Source: Gnetum montanum
Lineage: Eukaryota; Streptophyta; Gnetopsida; Gnetales; Gnetaceae
Reading direction: 5' to 3'
Assembly (NCBI GenBank): GCA_015680685.1
Contig: MNCI01027451.1
Coordinates: 1,468 to 43,046 of the forward strand
DNA: 41,579 nucleotides
In this document: one piece after another, positions 21,846-33,740 of the stretch
Layout of the letters: each line of letters begins with the position of its first letter
How positions within the stretch are numbered: position 1 is the first letter of the stretch
Made by a program: the position numbers and the translations under genes
The notes under the pieces: model-generated
What the model saw: the letters and a program-made list of their open reading frames with translations, nothing else
Databases searched by the model: none
Told to the model about the DNA's origin: nothing

Positions 21846-24800
21846 ATGGCTTTCGCAACTACCGTTGTTAACACCTTCAACATGGAGGTGCCCTTCATGG
21901 TTCAAGACACCACTGGTGTCGAACAACTGCTGAACCCAATACTGAAAACACATCGATCTCTCAGAGTCCAAAATCAAGGACCTGAGGGATTGGCCTAGCA
22001 ACATGAGCCTTACAATTTCCTTTATGCAAAGGTGTAGGCAAATATGCCCTTGGATTTACATGAACTCGAAGAAAAACACAGCTTCAAGTTTGCTTACTGC
22101 AACAGGAAGGAATTTGTTCCTACTCCCGGCATTTCGTTACCTTTAACACAAACGTATCAAAGGCTTCTAGACTAACTAATCCAGTTGGCTAGGCTTAGGG
22201 AGCAACAGGACATGACGTCCAACTAGGAAGACACCTTTAAAGATGGACAGGAGGAACTTGATTCCTAATCTGACGAGGGAGGTCAAGCCAACCCCATTCC
22301 TATTCATCCTACCCAGTCCTTCTAGGCCAACCCATTATCTTTCACCGCTCCCTTTGCCATCACGCCTACGCTTCCGCAACCTACAACTACGACTGCAATG
22401 GGTAGCCATGCCACATTCCTGACGTATCAACAGCCTTAATCCCCTATTGCATTTGCAGCGACTACACCTCAGCAAACTATTCCTCAGCACGTTCCTGTAG
22501 TACATAATACGCCAATCACGGCTACCCTACTGCATGTCCACACTGTACCTGCTTCGCAATCGTACATAACTTCCATGTCAATTCCTACGTTCGCGTCCAT
22601 TCCACCTACTGTGGTGGGCCCATGCCCGTCCATGTGGTGGACCCCATTCTCTTCTTCACCTATTCTACAACTATCGTAGATGTCGCACTATGTTTACCCT
22701 CAGATCTACCAAACCTTGTAAACGGTACATCCTAACACAGGGCCATGGTCTATTCTGCCGGTGACTTAAGCGGTCTATCCGGCAACTCAACCCACTATTG
22801 CTACTCCAACAGCACCACCTACCAGGTGGTGATAGTGCAAGCAGCACCTTTAGTAGGGGTGGTCCCAATGGTGCCATCGATGGGTCAAGCTGCTACCCCT
22901 TCCATGCCATAGGTAGGGGCTGCTTCGGTAGTTCTCCAACCACCCACAACATCGCAGGGTCTGGATCAAGAATTCTAGCTCATCTAGACCCTCACTGAGA
23001 AAATAAAACACCATAAAGCTGTTGGGTTTGATATAGTACAAGTCATGGACTTTTACCAGGATGACCCCATCAGCCCTGCAATCCCTACTTTGACGTTACC
23101 CCCAGGGATGTCTCTCCTACACTTCATGAAGTACGATGGGGAGGGAGATCCCAACGTGCATCTTGTTACCTTCAAGTCTGAGTCTTTGCTATTGCAATAA
23201 TGGCCGCACATGATCATTCATGTCTTCACCATGTCCCTATCCGGGAAAGCCCTAGATTGGTACCGCACGTTGCCACGCTCATCCATTTCAACCTTGTAAG
23301 AGCTCTTGACCTAGTTCGTGACACGCTTCAAGTACAACTTGAAACCGAAAACCACACTGGATTAATTGATGAGCATGAAGCAAGACCCGCTAGAACCAAT
23401 CCAAAAGTTCATTCAACGTTGGAGCACAACCCTTAACAAAATCAGTGAGCCCATCACGGAGGCCCACTTGCTAGTCGTCTTTAAGGGTGCAGTAAATGAC
23501 TTCATCAAGTCCAAGCTGTACTACCTCGCGTCTTACTCTTTTAGTCAGGCTTTCGCTTAGACTAAGAGCATGCAAGATGCAACCGAGGTAAGAAAAGACC
23601 TGACCTACATCACTTACAAAAATACCTTCACCAAAAAGGACAAGGGTAAGGCCCCAACAACCACAGTGGCTGTTGTGGCAATGGAGGCCAAACCCAAACC
23701 TAATAGCAGCGGTAGCAAGAATAATAAGAAATTTTCCATACTTGCGGCTAACCCCGCACCCAAACAAGGCCACGTGTTGCAACCTGTTGCATCTACACCT
23801 GAGACATCTACACAATCCAAATCCAACTTTGACTGCAAAGACCACTCAAAGTACACCCCACTACCTCTCAAGCCTTTAGAACTCCTGAAGTAACTGTTAG
23901 TAGTGGGATACATCAAACACAAGTAGATGTTCGAAGAAGCAAACGTGAGACATCAACGCTACTGCAAGCTCATTAGGAACCCCTCTTTGGCCTTGCCCAA
24001 CAAGCCTCCAGTTCCTAGGGGTTTCAGGCTAGATAGTTTTTGTGACTACCACCAACAGTGTGGTCACACCATGGATTATTGTCTAGCATTGTAGGATGAC
24101 ATTCAAAGATTAATCAACCAAGGGAAGCTGATGCTGGACGAAAGCAACCCAGCATGCCTTGAAAACCAATCTATGTATGTCTATATGGATCCCCTCAATA
24201 CCAACAATGTCGATTACATCATCAACGCCATCGGCATTGATAGTGATCCCAATCCACCCCAGTAGTTGTTTGTGATCTGCGTGCCTCAGCGTAGTGCACC
24301 AGCACCACCGACGGTTGGTCCAAGCTTGCAGCAGCTGTTCACCCTAAAAGTCCCATCATGGGCATGCACGTTTGTACTTCCTGTTGGTGGGGCCACACGG
24401 TCCCGTCCATTAACACCTTTACCTCCATGCATCATCAGGGGACCGACGCCTTTGATGGCCCCTATCTCATGCAACACAACTGAACAGCCTCCTCACCCCA
24501 GAAGGCAAGAAGCCCACTTGGTGGGCAAGATGTCAAAGGAAAATACTATCAAGGGTATCCCCAAGCCTATGTCTTAGCCCCTTGCATTTGCACCTTCACC
24601 CCCAAAGATGAAGGTCGACATGACTATGAAGCTTGCATCATCCTACCAACAAGGATCTGAGCCTAGATCCAAAGTCACCTCTCCTCAGGTTATTTGTCTT
24701 CTAGGATGAATTGAAGAGGAGGAAAGCATCAAACAAAGGGGTGGCTAGGACCTTCTTAATGCCCTCACCTAGGTCAAGCAAGCTCTAAAGCAAAAAAATA

Positions 24801-25030
24801 CCACATTGAGCTTGTACGACCTAATCATGACATCTATACCCCACCACGAGGCTCTAGTCTGTGTGTTAACAGCAATTCCGATCCACAAGAACATGCCAGT
24901 GGAAGAGGAAGCGATCCACTCGGTCATGCTTCCCTCTATACCCGTAGAGCCCACGACATCTCAATTGACTTTTAGTAATGATGCTATTAGGGAAGATCCC
25001 AAAGGGGGTCAGGTGACTACGACACCTCTC
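21846..25030 (+). pseudogene. gag: gag of element D (Tat/Ogre type)
   Basis: Structural protein of the particle. ATG 21846 opens MAFATTVVNTFNMEVPF just after the leader repeats; several stops interrupt the Pro/Thr-rich N-terminal part (to about 22800). The capsid-type domain lies at about 23049-23560: DDPISPAIPTLTLP, HFMKYDGEGDPNVHLVTFKS, SLSGKALDWYRTLP and LEPIQKFIQRWSTTLNKI. A Lys-rich region follows (23620-23720). A knuckle-like CDYHQQCGHTMDYC and DDIQRLINQGKL (about 24040-24130) is the variant common in Tat elements. From 23366 onward one frame runs into protease with only single stops. Confidence 0.85.
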
Positions 25031-25666
25031 TTCATCACAATTCAGGTCGGCCAACACCGGATCTGAAGGGTACACATTGATGATGGGGCTTCCACAAATG
25101 TCATCCCCTTCCCTATTATGAACAAGTTGGGATTGGTCAACCAGATCAAACCCACAATGACATCGTGTTTGAGGTCCTTCAATGGGGCATGTGTCCTAGT
25201 AAAGGGCACAGTTCACGTAAACTTCGTAGCAGGGGACCAATTTCCCATAGATGCAACGTCCATTGTGGTCAAGGAGATGCTCGAGTTTAACCTGATCTTG
25301 GGAAGATCATGGTTAGTACAAATTAGGGCTATCTCCTTGCCTATACACCAAGAAATCCACTTACCATACACAGGCAGGGAGGTGGTGATCCGTGGTGACA
25401 AAGTGGCAACGCAAGCAATCAGCAATGTAGACATGGAGTAGGGCTCAGAGGTCACAACCTCTAAGAATGAAGTGCCTTCTCATGCATACATAAACCATCC
25501 AATGGGAGGGTCAGCCCAGCAAGCCAGCCTCCAAATTGAAAATGCATGGGTTAAGTTGCCCTTCCAAGCAAAGGACAACAATGTGAACGAGGGCCCTGGC
25601 GAAACACCTTGGCCTTACATTCCAATCAACCCACGACGGGTCAAGAGGCAACTACGCATAGCGTAG
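25031..25666 (+). pseudogene. Aspartic protease of element D
   Basis: FITIQVGQHRI, a stop, then RVHIDDGASTNVIPF: the Asp-Gly of the active site is present as DDGAS (about 25078). Next NKLGLVNQIKPTMTS, FPIDATSIVVKEMLEFNLILGRSWL (the C-terminal ILGR strand) and a flank ending VNPRR-like INPRRVKRQLRIA at a stop (25664-25666). It shares the gag frame. No RT sequence follows: the coding register stops here and RT-side coding reappears only at about 31491. Confidence 0.86.
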
Positions 25667-25710
25667 CAACCCTACTACTTCCTACCTTGTTGCCATCCCT
25701 TGTACATTCA

Positions 25711-26060
25711 CCGCTTCTTTGCTTTGTTAACATGCCATCCTTTCAGCATGCTACGCTATGGCCTAAAATGGCCTAAAACTAGCATCGTTGCTTTCTGCTT
25801 CGTTAACATGTCGTCCTTCTAGCATGCTACACTATGGTCCAAAATGGCCTAAAACTAGCATCATCGCTTTTTTGCTTTGCTAATGTACTATCTCTTTTGG
25901 CAATGGCCCAAAATGGCCTAAAACTAGCATTTTTGTTTTTCTCTTTGTTAACATATAATCCTTTTGGCATGTTACGCAATGGCCCGAAATAGCCTAAAAC
26001 TAGCAATGGCCCGAAACAGCCTAAAACTAGCAATGGCCCAAAATGGCCTAAAACTAGCAT
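25711..26060 (+). repeat. Short-repeat array 1 of element D (protease side)
   Basis: Four units of about 70-80 bp (a TTTGCTTTGTTAACAT-like start, a GGCATGYTACG-like middle, and an end ATGGCCTAAAACTAGCA) are followed by two 27-bp units of the end part only. The core CCTAAAACTAGCA occurs six times. Related cores recur in arrays 2 and 3. Confidence 0.85.
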
Positions 26061-26238
26061 ATGAGAGCATGAAAACTTTACATGATACACAAGTTAACGC
26101 AAATTTAGTTTCTTTTCTAAAGTTTTTCATTTCATTCAAAACTTTCGCCTATTGGCAATGTTTGTGAAACTTTTACAAGAATTTCAAAATTTCAACATTT
26201 CAAAATTGCAAAAATTTCAAAAATAAAATCCCATGCTG

Positions 26239-29200
26239 TCATCGGTTTTCTCTATTTGCATCACTTTCACCACTTGCCCCCACTTCATCTGCTTGTGCAT
26301 CATCCTCTCCTATGTTGCCTTCTGTTGATTCTTCATTTTTCCCCTCTATGGGCCTTGCACCCTCGTCTAGAGCCTGCATCGTAGGAATGAATTAGTCAGT
26401 TAGGGCAACAAGCATAAACTATAACATAGCATGAGCATCTGCACAGTAAAGTGACTAACTTGAGAAGGGCCTGTGTCGGTCTCAAAGGGTATCCGGTCTA
26501 GACAGAGCCCGAGGTGATGCCAGATCTCCTCTATCGTGATGTCCATCCAATGTCTATTGCTAGGTTTAGCATTTGCAGCAATGGCTTTTTCCCTTTCCAC
26601 ATTCTTCTATCTTAGAGGTCCTGGGGAAAGGGGGGCGGTTGTGGCCTCTCCTGTAGGAAGGTCTACTTCCAAGTCAGGAGACTCCGTAACCTTTTCCTGG
26701 TCTTTGAACTTAGCATAGGCCTCAGAAGAGTCGATGGCATTCACGAATGCTTCATACGTGAATGCCTCCACAGTAGCGCCTTTGTATAGTTTTCGATGGG
26801 TGTCATTTTTCAGCTTGTACACATGTTTGTTTGTGGTTTCTCTGGATTCACCCCGATTCAAAAATCTTGGTTCTGATATCCTTCATGACTTGACACTTCT
26901 GGGCTAACAAGTCCATCTGCATTTGCTATTCGATTATCTCATGGGTGGATTTAACGTTCTGATGAATGATAGTCCAAAACCTAGCGTAGTCATCTACAGC
27001 CTTGCATCAGTCCTCAACATCAGGATTACGGTTTACGAGGAACTCGTTCCTCAACTTAAGATCCTCCACCTCAGCAACCAGGTCAGTCTCTCTTTGCTCA
27101 ACCCTTTGGACCCGTTTCCACAAGTCCTTGTTGACACGCTTATACTCCCACAGGGAGCGTGTCAAGTGCAAGATGCACTTGTAAGCCTCATCGAATGTGC
27201 GACAAGGCACCTCGGTCCCATTTTAGCCAAGAGGCTGCTTCGACACAAAGAACGTAGCAATTGCATTAGCATAGAAAAATCAACAAACTCAAAAAATTTT
27301 AGTGTAACAACATACAAGCACTTAATACTACTACTTACCCACACTAGGGTCCACCTGCTGAAGACGTTTGATCATGTCATCGACAAGTCCATGCACGAAC
27401 GCACACTTGTCAGGGATCTTGGACGATGACTCCACACAAATTGAAGGAGGTCCTGCGACATCGGTAGTAGCACCTGTTACATGACTAAGCATATCAGAAA
27501 TGGCCAAAATGGACTATGATAAGGCATACGTAGCGCCCAACTCACCAGTGCTTGACTACGATCTTTCTTCTTGCTGATGCAAGATGATTGTGGTAGCCTC
27601 AGTGGAAGGCCCTACCATGTCCATACGAGCCCCCTCCTCATGTGTTGGTGCCTTTCCTTTCAGGATACTAGCATCTTTTTTATTCAAGGGGGGTGCCTCT
27701 TTGTGGGAAGGAGGAGGCTCCCTAATGACGAGAGCCCCTGCCCTAGAGACAGGAGCTCCCTTATTTTTGATCGGGGCCCTTTCCTCTAAGACTGGGGCCT
27801 CTACATCTTTATTCGTCGCCCCCGTCCTAAGGGCTAATACTTCTTCATCACCTTCCTCTTCTTTTCCTTCCTCTGCTAGCAAGGAAACATGTTTGCATTG
27901 ATTCAAAACAAATTAGCTCAAAACAGATGCTACGCTAAGCTACACCACGTAGCGTAGCATAGCTTTGCAAATAATAGCAAAGTAAGCATTACATGAAAGC
28001 ATTTACCAATGGGGAGTTGTGTTCTCTATAGCTTAAGCCACAGTCTTCGTCCCTCCTCCTCCTCCACGCAAAGGGTTTCCCTGGCTGGGGAGGCCTCTTC
28101 TTTCGCAACTCCTTGGGCATATTCTCCGCTATCAGACATTCCCCTCATGTCACACTACCGGCTATATCAGGGGGCGTCTCTCCCACGCTATCCTGGCCAT
28201 GAACGCTATGAGCTGCCAGATCCTTGGTCATTACAAACAATGACTCCTCGATAATTTTTGGGGGATCTTGGGCTCGTGTGGTTTGGAGGATCTGGCAAAT
28301 CCACGGCTTGGAAATCTAGTTGCGATCTCACATGGCCCAGACTCCATCCTCTCAAACCACTAGAAACTTCATGAAGCGCTTCAAACAGCCTATGTAGAAG
28401 GCATAGTGTATGTTAGAGTGGGACTCCATTTTTTCACAGAGTCCCAAAATCTCAGCCTGCAAGCCCTTACATAGGAAGTTGGTCCAGTTGTAACAGGCCC
28501 TTCTTCCATAACCTCCCACATTATCCAGGCATGCTCAAGCCCCAGGACCTTCCCTTGGGTGAGCAGTTGGGGGAATGCATGGGCACGGAAGATCGGGTAA
28601 ATCTCCTTGGTGGGGCCATCCTTAATCTTATCCATGGGAAACCCTTTCTGCTCCTTAACGAGCCCCAACCACTCCTGGATATTCTTCTTCTGAAGGGTTA
28701 ACTCCTTCTTGTGCCTAAATCCTATGGGGACGCCTTAGGTAGGAACACTGAATAGGTCCGTAAACAGCTGGTCATTGATTTCAATGACCACCCGCATGCT
28801 CCGTACGCACATGCAAAAATGGCCCACCCTCTTAGAGAAGGAGTTGACCAGGGAGAGCATCTTGGTGGCAGGAACGCTTGGACTCAAGGCCATGAATACA
28901 TCCATAAGCCCCACCTTTTGAATGTTCTTGAACAAGGAGTCTGAGGCCCCTTGGTTTAGCCAGTTCAGGGTCATTACTACTTCATTGTATTTGAAGTAAA
29001 TGTTGGCCCCCTGCATCTCGGTGGTTACCACCGTCACCTCCTGGGGCTTCTTTGCTCTTGCAATAGTTTTCAATAAGCATGCTTAACATAACGACATAGG
29101 AAATACAAGGATTGCAAGAAACACTTGAACATGCAACACTTACTTTTTGACCCACCAGGTCTGTATGGTGATGGGAATAATGGAAGATCAATCAGAACTT

Positions 29201-30578
29201 CTTCAACCTTAACCAGATTGAAGGGTTCTGCCCACTCCTTATCTAGCTAGCCTTTCTCCTTACACTAATTGTAAGAAACATAAAACATGCTGGGGTAGGA
29301 ATGGTATTCCACCCCGCACTAACTGATCACACCTACCCGTAGGTTCTTAGCAGAAGATAACTCCTATAGGGCTAGCTGTGCTATAGCCAATAGACCCGAT
29401 CGATCATGAACCCCGGCATCATTGATAAAGAACCTGGTGACAAATACACACTGTTAGCATTCGGCCAGCATGGCCAGCGTTGCACAACATAGCAAAGAAA
29501 GGCAACAAAACTCATCCGCCAGCACAATAGACAGTCCCTTGTGGGTTCTGAAAGCATGTCGCCATGTAACGTGCGAGGAATAATGTGTTGTATTGGTGAT
29601 AGCAGTTGTATTCTGGCATCTCCCAGATCTAGGCTAAATGCCTCAACGCTGTTGAGCGTTGGTTGGATCCTTCCCCCTACCTGCTCAGGATTGCCCCATT
29701 GGTAAAGTATCTCAGGATGCCCCAACTTGCCCCTGGAAAGATGGCTTCTATTATGCTGGATGACTCCTTCTCCTCTAGGAAAGACCAAACAATCATACTA
29801 AAGTGGTCAAGAAGGAATTGCAAGAAGTCTCGTGCCTTGTCTCTGAACCAGACTGCTCGCTCTCCAATACATATCTGGGGAGGAGAGGCATTAGCCACAG
29901 GTCTGCTCACATGGCACAGGACCCCTCTAATTTCCAAAATGATCAATCGAGGCCTCAGCCCTTCCCTACATGACATAATCAGCAAATCTTAGCATCATAA
30001 CGCAAGACATGCGCAATGTAGCAACATCTAGCAATCCATGTATATAGTGTAGCATAACTCTCTGCCCATAGATAGCGTAGCAAGGGCGTGAAGGACTAGC
30101 ATAGCAAGAACATGCGAATAGCCTAGCGTAATAGAAAAATAATTGACAACATGCCCTAACAAAACATGTGTTGCGTTGTCGTATCACACATGGCCTAACC
30201 CACCCAAGGGTTTTACGTTACGGCATGCTAGGATCAAGCAACCTAAACTACCCTAGCTCCTGTGGTTATGACAACCGAGGTAATGACAGTTTCAGTAGCC
30301 TTGCATGCAACCACAATGTAACGTTTATGCATCTGTCATGACCAAAATGACGACCGCAGCAATGCAAAGGCTAAAATGACACAACCAAAGAAAACATAGG
30401 ATGAAAAACAAGAGCAGGAAACAACAGAAAGCACAAAACGAAAAGGCAAAGGAAATATAGTAACTTACAGGGTCAACGGTGTGCTCTTCCACGTCACAAT
30501 GTGCACTTGTGGCACGCATCCCAGGGTCTTCTTCGCCTCCTCAACCTTTGCAAGTGCTAGATGAGTCTTAGGAGCCAT
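26239..30578 (-). pseudogene. Antisense multi-exon gene inside element D, between protease and RT
   Basis: On the minus strand the ATG at 30578 starts MAPKTHLALAKVEEAKKTLG. Exon 1 (30578-30469) ends at GTAAGT. Exon 2 (29965-29681) follows an acceptor ...GTCATGTAG and is open for 95 codons. Exon 3 (29433-29144) follows ...TTTGTCACCAG and ends at GTAAGT. Exon 4 starts at 29054 and runs to about 28390. These three joins keep phase. Later exons include a Pro/Ala/Glu-rich linker (from 27872), DKCAFVHGLVDDMIKRLQQV ending at GTAAGT (27339), a coiled coil (27210-27007), 26861-26460, and a last exon 26373-26239 with an acidic tail (phase 0 join). The 27339/27234 join is off by one base. Single stops (four in exon 3) show decay. 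Exon 4 has VRSMRVVIEINDQLFTDLFSVP, weakly like plant retrotransposon extra ORFs. Function unknown. Confidence 0.72.
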
Positions 30579-30727
30579 TGTCCTACTCGCAGATTTACAC
30601 CTTTTGCTAGAAAAACTCGTCTCGTTAGTTGAATTAACACATGCTTCATGCTCCGAAATCGCCTTGTGCTCCGATGTGGGCTCTGTGCTCTTATGGTGAA
30701 AATGGCAAAATTATGAAGGTTTAACCC

Positions 30728-30735
30728 CTATTTAT
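30728..30735 (-). promoter_or_regulatory. Possible TATA box of the antisense gene
   Basis: ATAAATAG on the minus strand, within GGCCATAAATAGGGG, about 150 bases upstream of the ATG at 30578. Spacing would leave a 5' UTR of about 120 bases. Inferred from sequence only. Confidence 0.45.
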
Positions 30736-30904
30736 GGCCATAATGATAAGATGGGGAAACTTGCCTCCCTCTCTCTTTGATTAAGCAGGGCGTATCGTAC
30801 AACGTAGCATGCTCGCCATGATAGCATAGCACTATTAGCATTTAAGCCTTGACATGCTTCAAGCCAACTACTTGCCTTTCCGAAAATAAAAAATATATTT
30901 GTTT

Positions 30905-31365
30905 TCGTTACGGGTCCGAAAAGACCTTAAACTAGTAATCCTAACATATTCACACCCCTAAGGATCCGCACAGACCCTAAATTAGCAATTTCAACTCGTT
31001 GCCTTTACAGTCCGCAATGATGTTAAAGTAATAGCACCACATGCTTACATTAGCGGTTTTTGCATCTTCTTCCACATAGGCAGTGTCACAATTTCTAGCG
31101 GTTTCGTGTTTTCATGTCTGCAGTTCGTATTTTTGCATTAACGATTTGAAACTTCTCATACTTGTAGTTTCCTGTCTCACATACTATCATTTTACATGTT
31201 AAGACTTTGCATGTTACAATTTGGTAGTCCGAAATGACATTAAACTAGCAGTTTGGCGTTCGCATATCGTCGGTTACACAGCTTCATAATTTATATCAAC
31301 AATTTTATACCTTTAGTAATTCTACACTCTTGTGCCTTGGCGGTCCACCATGACCTTAAATTGGC
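30905..31365 (+). repeat. Dispersed repeat array 2 of element D (RT side)
   Basis: Five or so copies of a motif GTCCGNAATGACNTTAAACT followed by AGCA, at about 30910, 30967, 31010, 31227 and 31346, separated by unrelated A/T-rich sequence. The same core is found in array 3; array 1 carries a variant. No gene seen in this stretch. Confidence 0.7.
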
Positions 31366-31490
31366 CAACTTTTAATCTTTACATCATCACACTTCGCAAA
31401 TCGCACCTTGTTACAGCTTTGCAAATTTTCATTACAAACAATCTCTGCCAATAGACATCTCTTAACCAAGCTTTCATCTTATGATGGCAG

Positions 31491-33052
31491 GTCGAGCAAG
31501 ATATGGGAATCCATCGTGACCTTTCCATGCCTTTAACGTTAGCAGGGCCATAGGGCAAGCTCACGAGACAGTTGAACCCTGACATGATCAACTAGGGGTC
31601 GGCCTCAACTCGCACTATAGCAACCTTAGAAGCATTCCTGGATTGGCCCAAGCACCTGGTCCAAGCTCTAGACTTAGAGGTTGGGGACGTAACCAAGAAC
31701 CCTCTTGTCAAGATGCCTGTGACCACATCAAAGGGGGAGGTAAAAACGTTAAGACTCAGCTCCCTCCTAGACACACAAATGCACGAAAGCATAGCCAAGA
31801 TTCTGTAAGACAACATCGATGTCTTTGCATGGTCGTACAACAACATGTCAGGTTTGGATCCATGGTTGATTTAGCACAACATTGTCCTAGGCCCACACAT
31901 GAAGGAAGTCAGGCAGAAGGCTCGCAAAGTTAAGCCAGAAATCACACTAGCCATGAGGCATCAAATCACCAAGCTATACCAAGCAGGTTTCATCTACGTG
32001 GTTGACTATTCAGAGTGGGTATCCAACATCGTTGTGGTCTCGAAGAAAATGGGAGGAATACAGATCTGTATAGACTAGTGGGGCTTAAAAAAAGAAATGA
32101 TGAAGGACAACTTCCCACTTTCAAGCATTGATCAACTCATTGACACCACAGCTGGCCATGCTCTGCTATCCTTCATGGATGGTTTCTCCGGATACAACCA
32201 AATCTGCATTAACCCAGAGCACCAGTTGTCAACAACCTTCATGACCTCATGGGGGACCTTTTGCTATACCATGATGCCCTTTAGGCTCAAAATGCTGGAG
32301 TAACCTACCAATGAGCCATGACTTACATTTTCAGTGACTACATCCTAGAAACATTAAACAACTACATGGATGATATTGCGGTCAATTCAAAGGAGACAGC
32401 TGATCACCCACGCGATCTAGGGGTAGTCCTCAAATGTTGTCAAATACACAACTTATGCCTCAATCCTAAGAAGTGTGTCTTCGGGGTGAAAACTGGACAC
32501 GTGTTAGGGTTCGTAGTATCAGAGGCCGGAATACGGGTGGACCCTGACAAAGTCAGGGCCATCGTCAACCTAGCGCCTCCCACAAACCTTAAGGAGTTGC
32601 ATGGTTTGCAAGGTAGAGTGCAGTTCATTCAAAGGTTTATAGCAAGGTTGACCAACAAGTTACACCCCATGCAACATCTTCTAAAGAAGGGGGTTAACTT
32701 CAAATGGACAACCTAGTGTCAAAAAACTTTCGACGACTTGAAGAAGGAACTCTCACACCTCCCGACTGTGCATCCATCACAAAGGGATAAACCCTTCTTT
32801 ATCTACCTCGCCAGCTTCGACACATCTATCGCAGCACTGCTATGTCAGAAGCGAGATGATGGTTCTGAGATACTAGTGTATTATCTAAGTCATCCACTAA
32901 TAGCACACAAGATGAAATACAATGAAGTGGAGAGGAATTGCCTGGCCTTGGTGTTCGCACTAAAAAAGTGGCGGCATTACTTATTCCACAGTACAACCCA
33001 TATCATCTACAAAAGTAATATACTTCGAGCTATTACTAACCATGGAGTTTGA
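31491..33052 (+). pseudogene. Reverse transcriptase and RNase H of element D
   Basis: Coding in one frame starts at about 31491, just after CTTATGATGGCAG (a possible splice acceptor). Motifs: FLDWPKHLVQ, then DVFAWSYNNMSG, QAGFIYVVDYSEWVSNIVVVSKK, DNFPLSSIDQLIDTTAGHALLSFMDGFSGYNQI, TFCYTMMPF, then after a frameshift the catalytic YMDD (32363-32374), LNPKKCVFGVKTGHVLGFVVS and LHGLQGRVQFIQRFIA. RNase H: KPFFIYLASFDTSIAALL and EVERNCLALVFALKKWRHYL. The RNase H Asp has neighbours altered from the usual ASD. Stops at 31807, 31872, 32079 and others. Confidence 0.9.
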
Positions 33053-33740
33053 CTTATACTATGTAAGTCAATCATCGACCAAGGGTCAGACCTTAGCAAC
33101 CCAACTTACGGCCTCGCCAATCAATGACCATGCAGCCATAGACCCCGAATTCTCGGACGAATATGCTAGCAATGTCAACATTATTCCACCGCATTTCGAA
33201 GCCACCTTACATTTCGACAGCACGTCAATCATATGAGGAGATAGCGCTAAGGCTGTCATCACGTTCCCCTCTGTGAAAATGCATCCATCCGCTTATCGAT
33301 TTGCGTTCCCTTACACTAACAACGTGGCAAAATACAAAGGGCTAATCAGAGGTCTCTTAACTACCCGGGCGTTGTGCTTACAACACCTGGCAATCCAAGG
33401 AGATTCACAAATAGTCATGAATCAAATCACCGAAGTCTATGCCTGCAAGGCTACGTAGCTACAACCCTACTGCGAGCTAGCAAAAATCTTGCTTAAGCAG
33501 TTTGCAACCACAGATGTGCAACACGTGCCATGCAATGAGAATACCATGGTAGATGCCTTAGCTACCCTTGCGATAAATATTCCATCACATTCCTTGGAAA
33601 ACCTACCGACCTCTATTGTAGAATGCTTAGAGCTTATCACTCAGGCAGAACATGTGGCCTCTGTCAGTGCTACGGATACCCAGGAGTGTATGCCAACATT
33701 ACAACCTATCTACAGCATGGCGAACCCCTAGAAGGATTAA
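33042..33740 (+). pseudogene. Second (archaeal-type) RNase H of element D
   Basis: A duplicate RNase H between pol RNase H and integrase is diagnostic of the Tat lineage of plant Ty3/gypsy elements. Seen here: LYYVSQSSTKGQTLATQLT, ATLHFDSTSII (first Asp), AYRFAFPYTNNVAKYKGLIRGL, LAIQGDSQIVMNQITE (Asp present) and NTMVDALATLA (final Asp). The usual Glu of the AEYEAL motif is Lys (AKYKGL), so one catalytic residue is lost. Only two stops (33234-33236 and the one after KAT at 33456) interrupt the frame. Confidence 0.85.

Noticed and set aside
23471-23922. Minus-strand open frames across D's gag as antisense genes
   Set aside because: They are mirror frames of the gag Lys/Pro-rich coding sequence, lacking splice signals or a promoter.
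26239-30578. A further nested transposon between protease and RT of D
   Set aside because: No LTRs, terminal inverted repeats or target duplication were seen at its edges, and motifs of D's own LTR and 3' array recur there. Still open to test.
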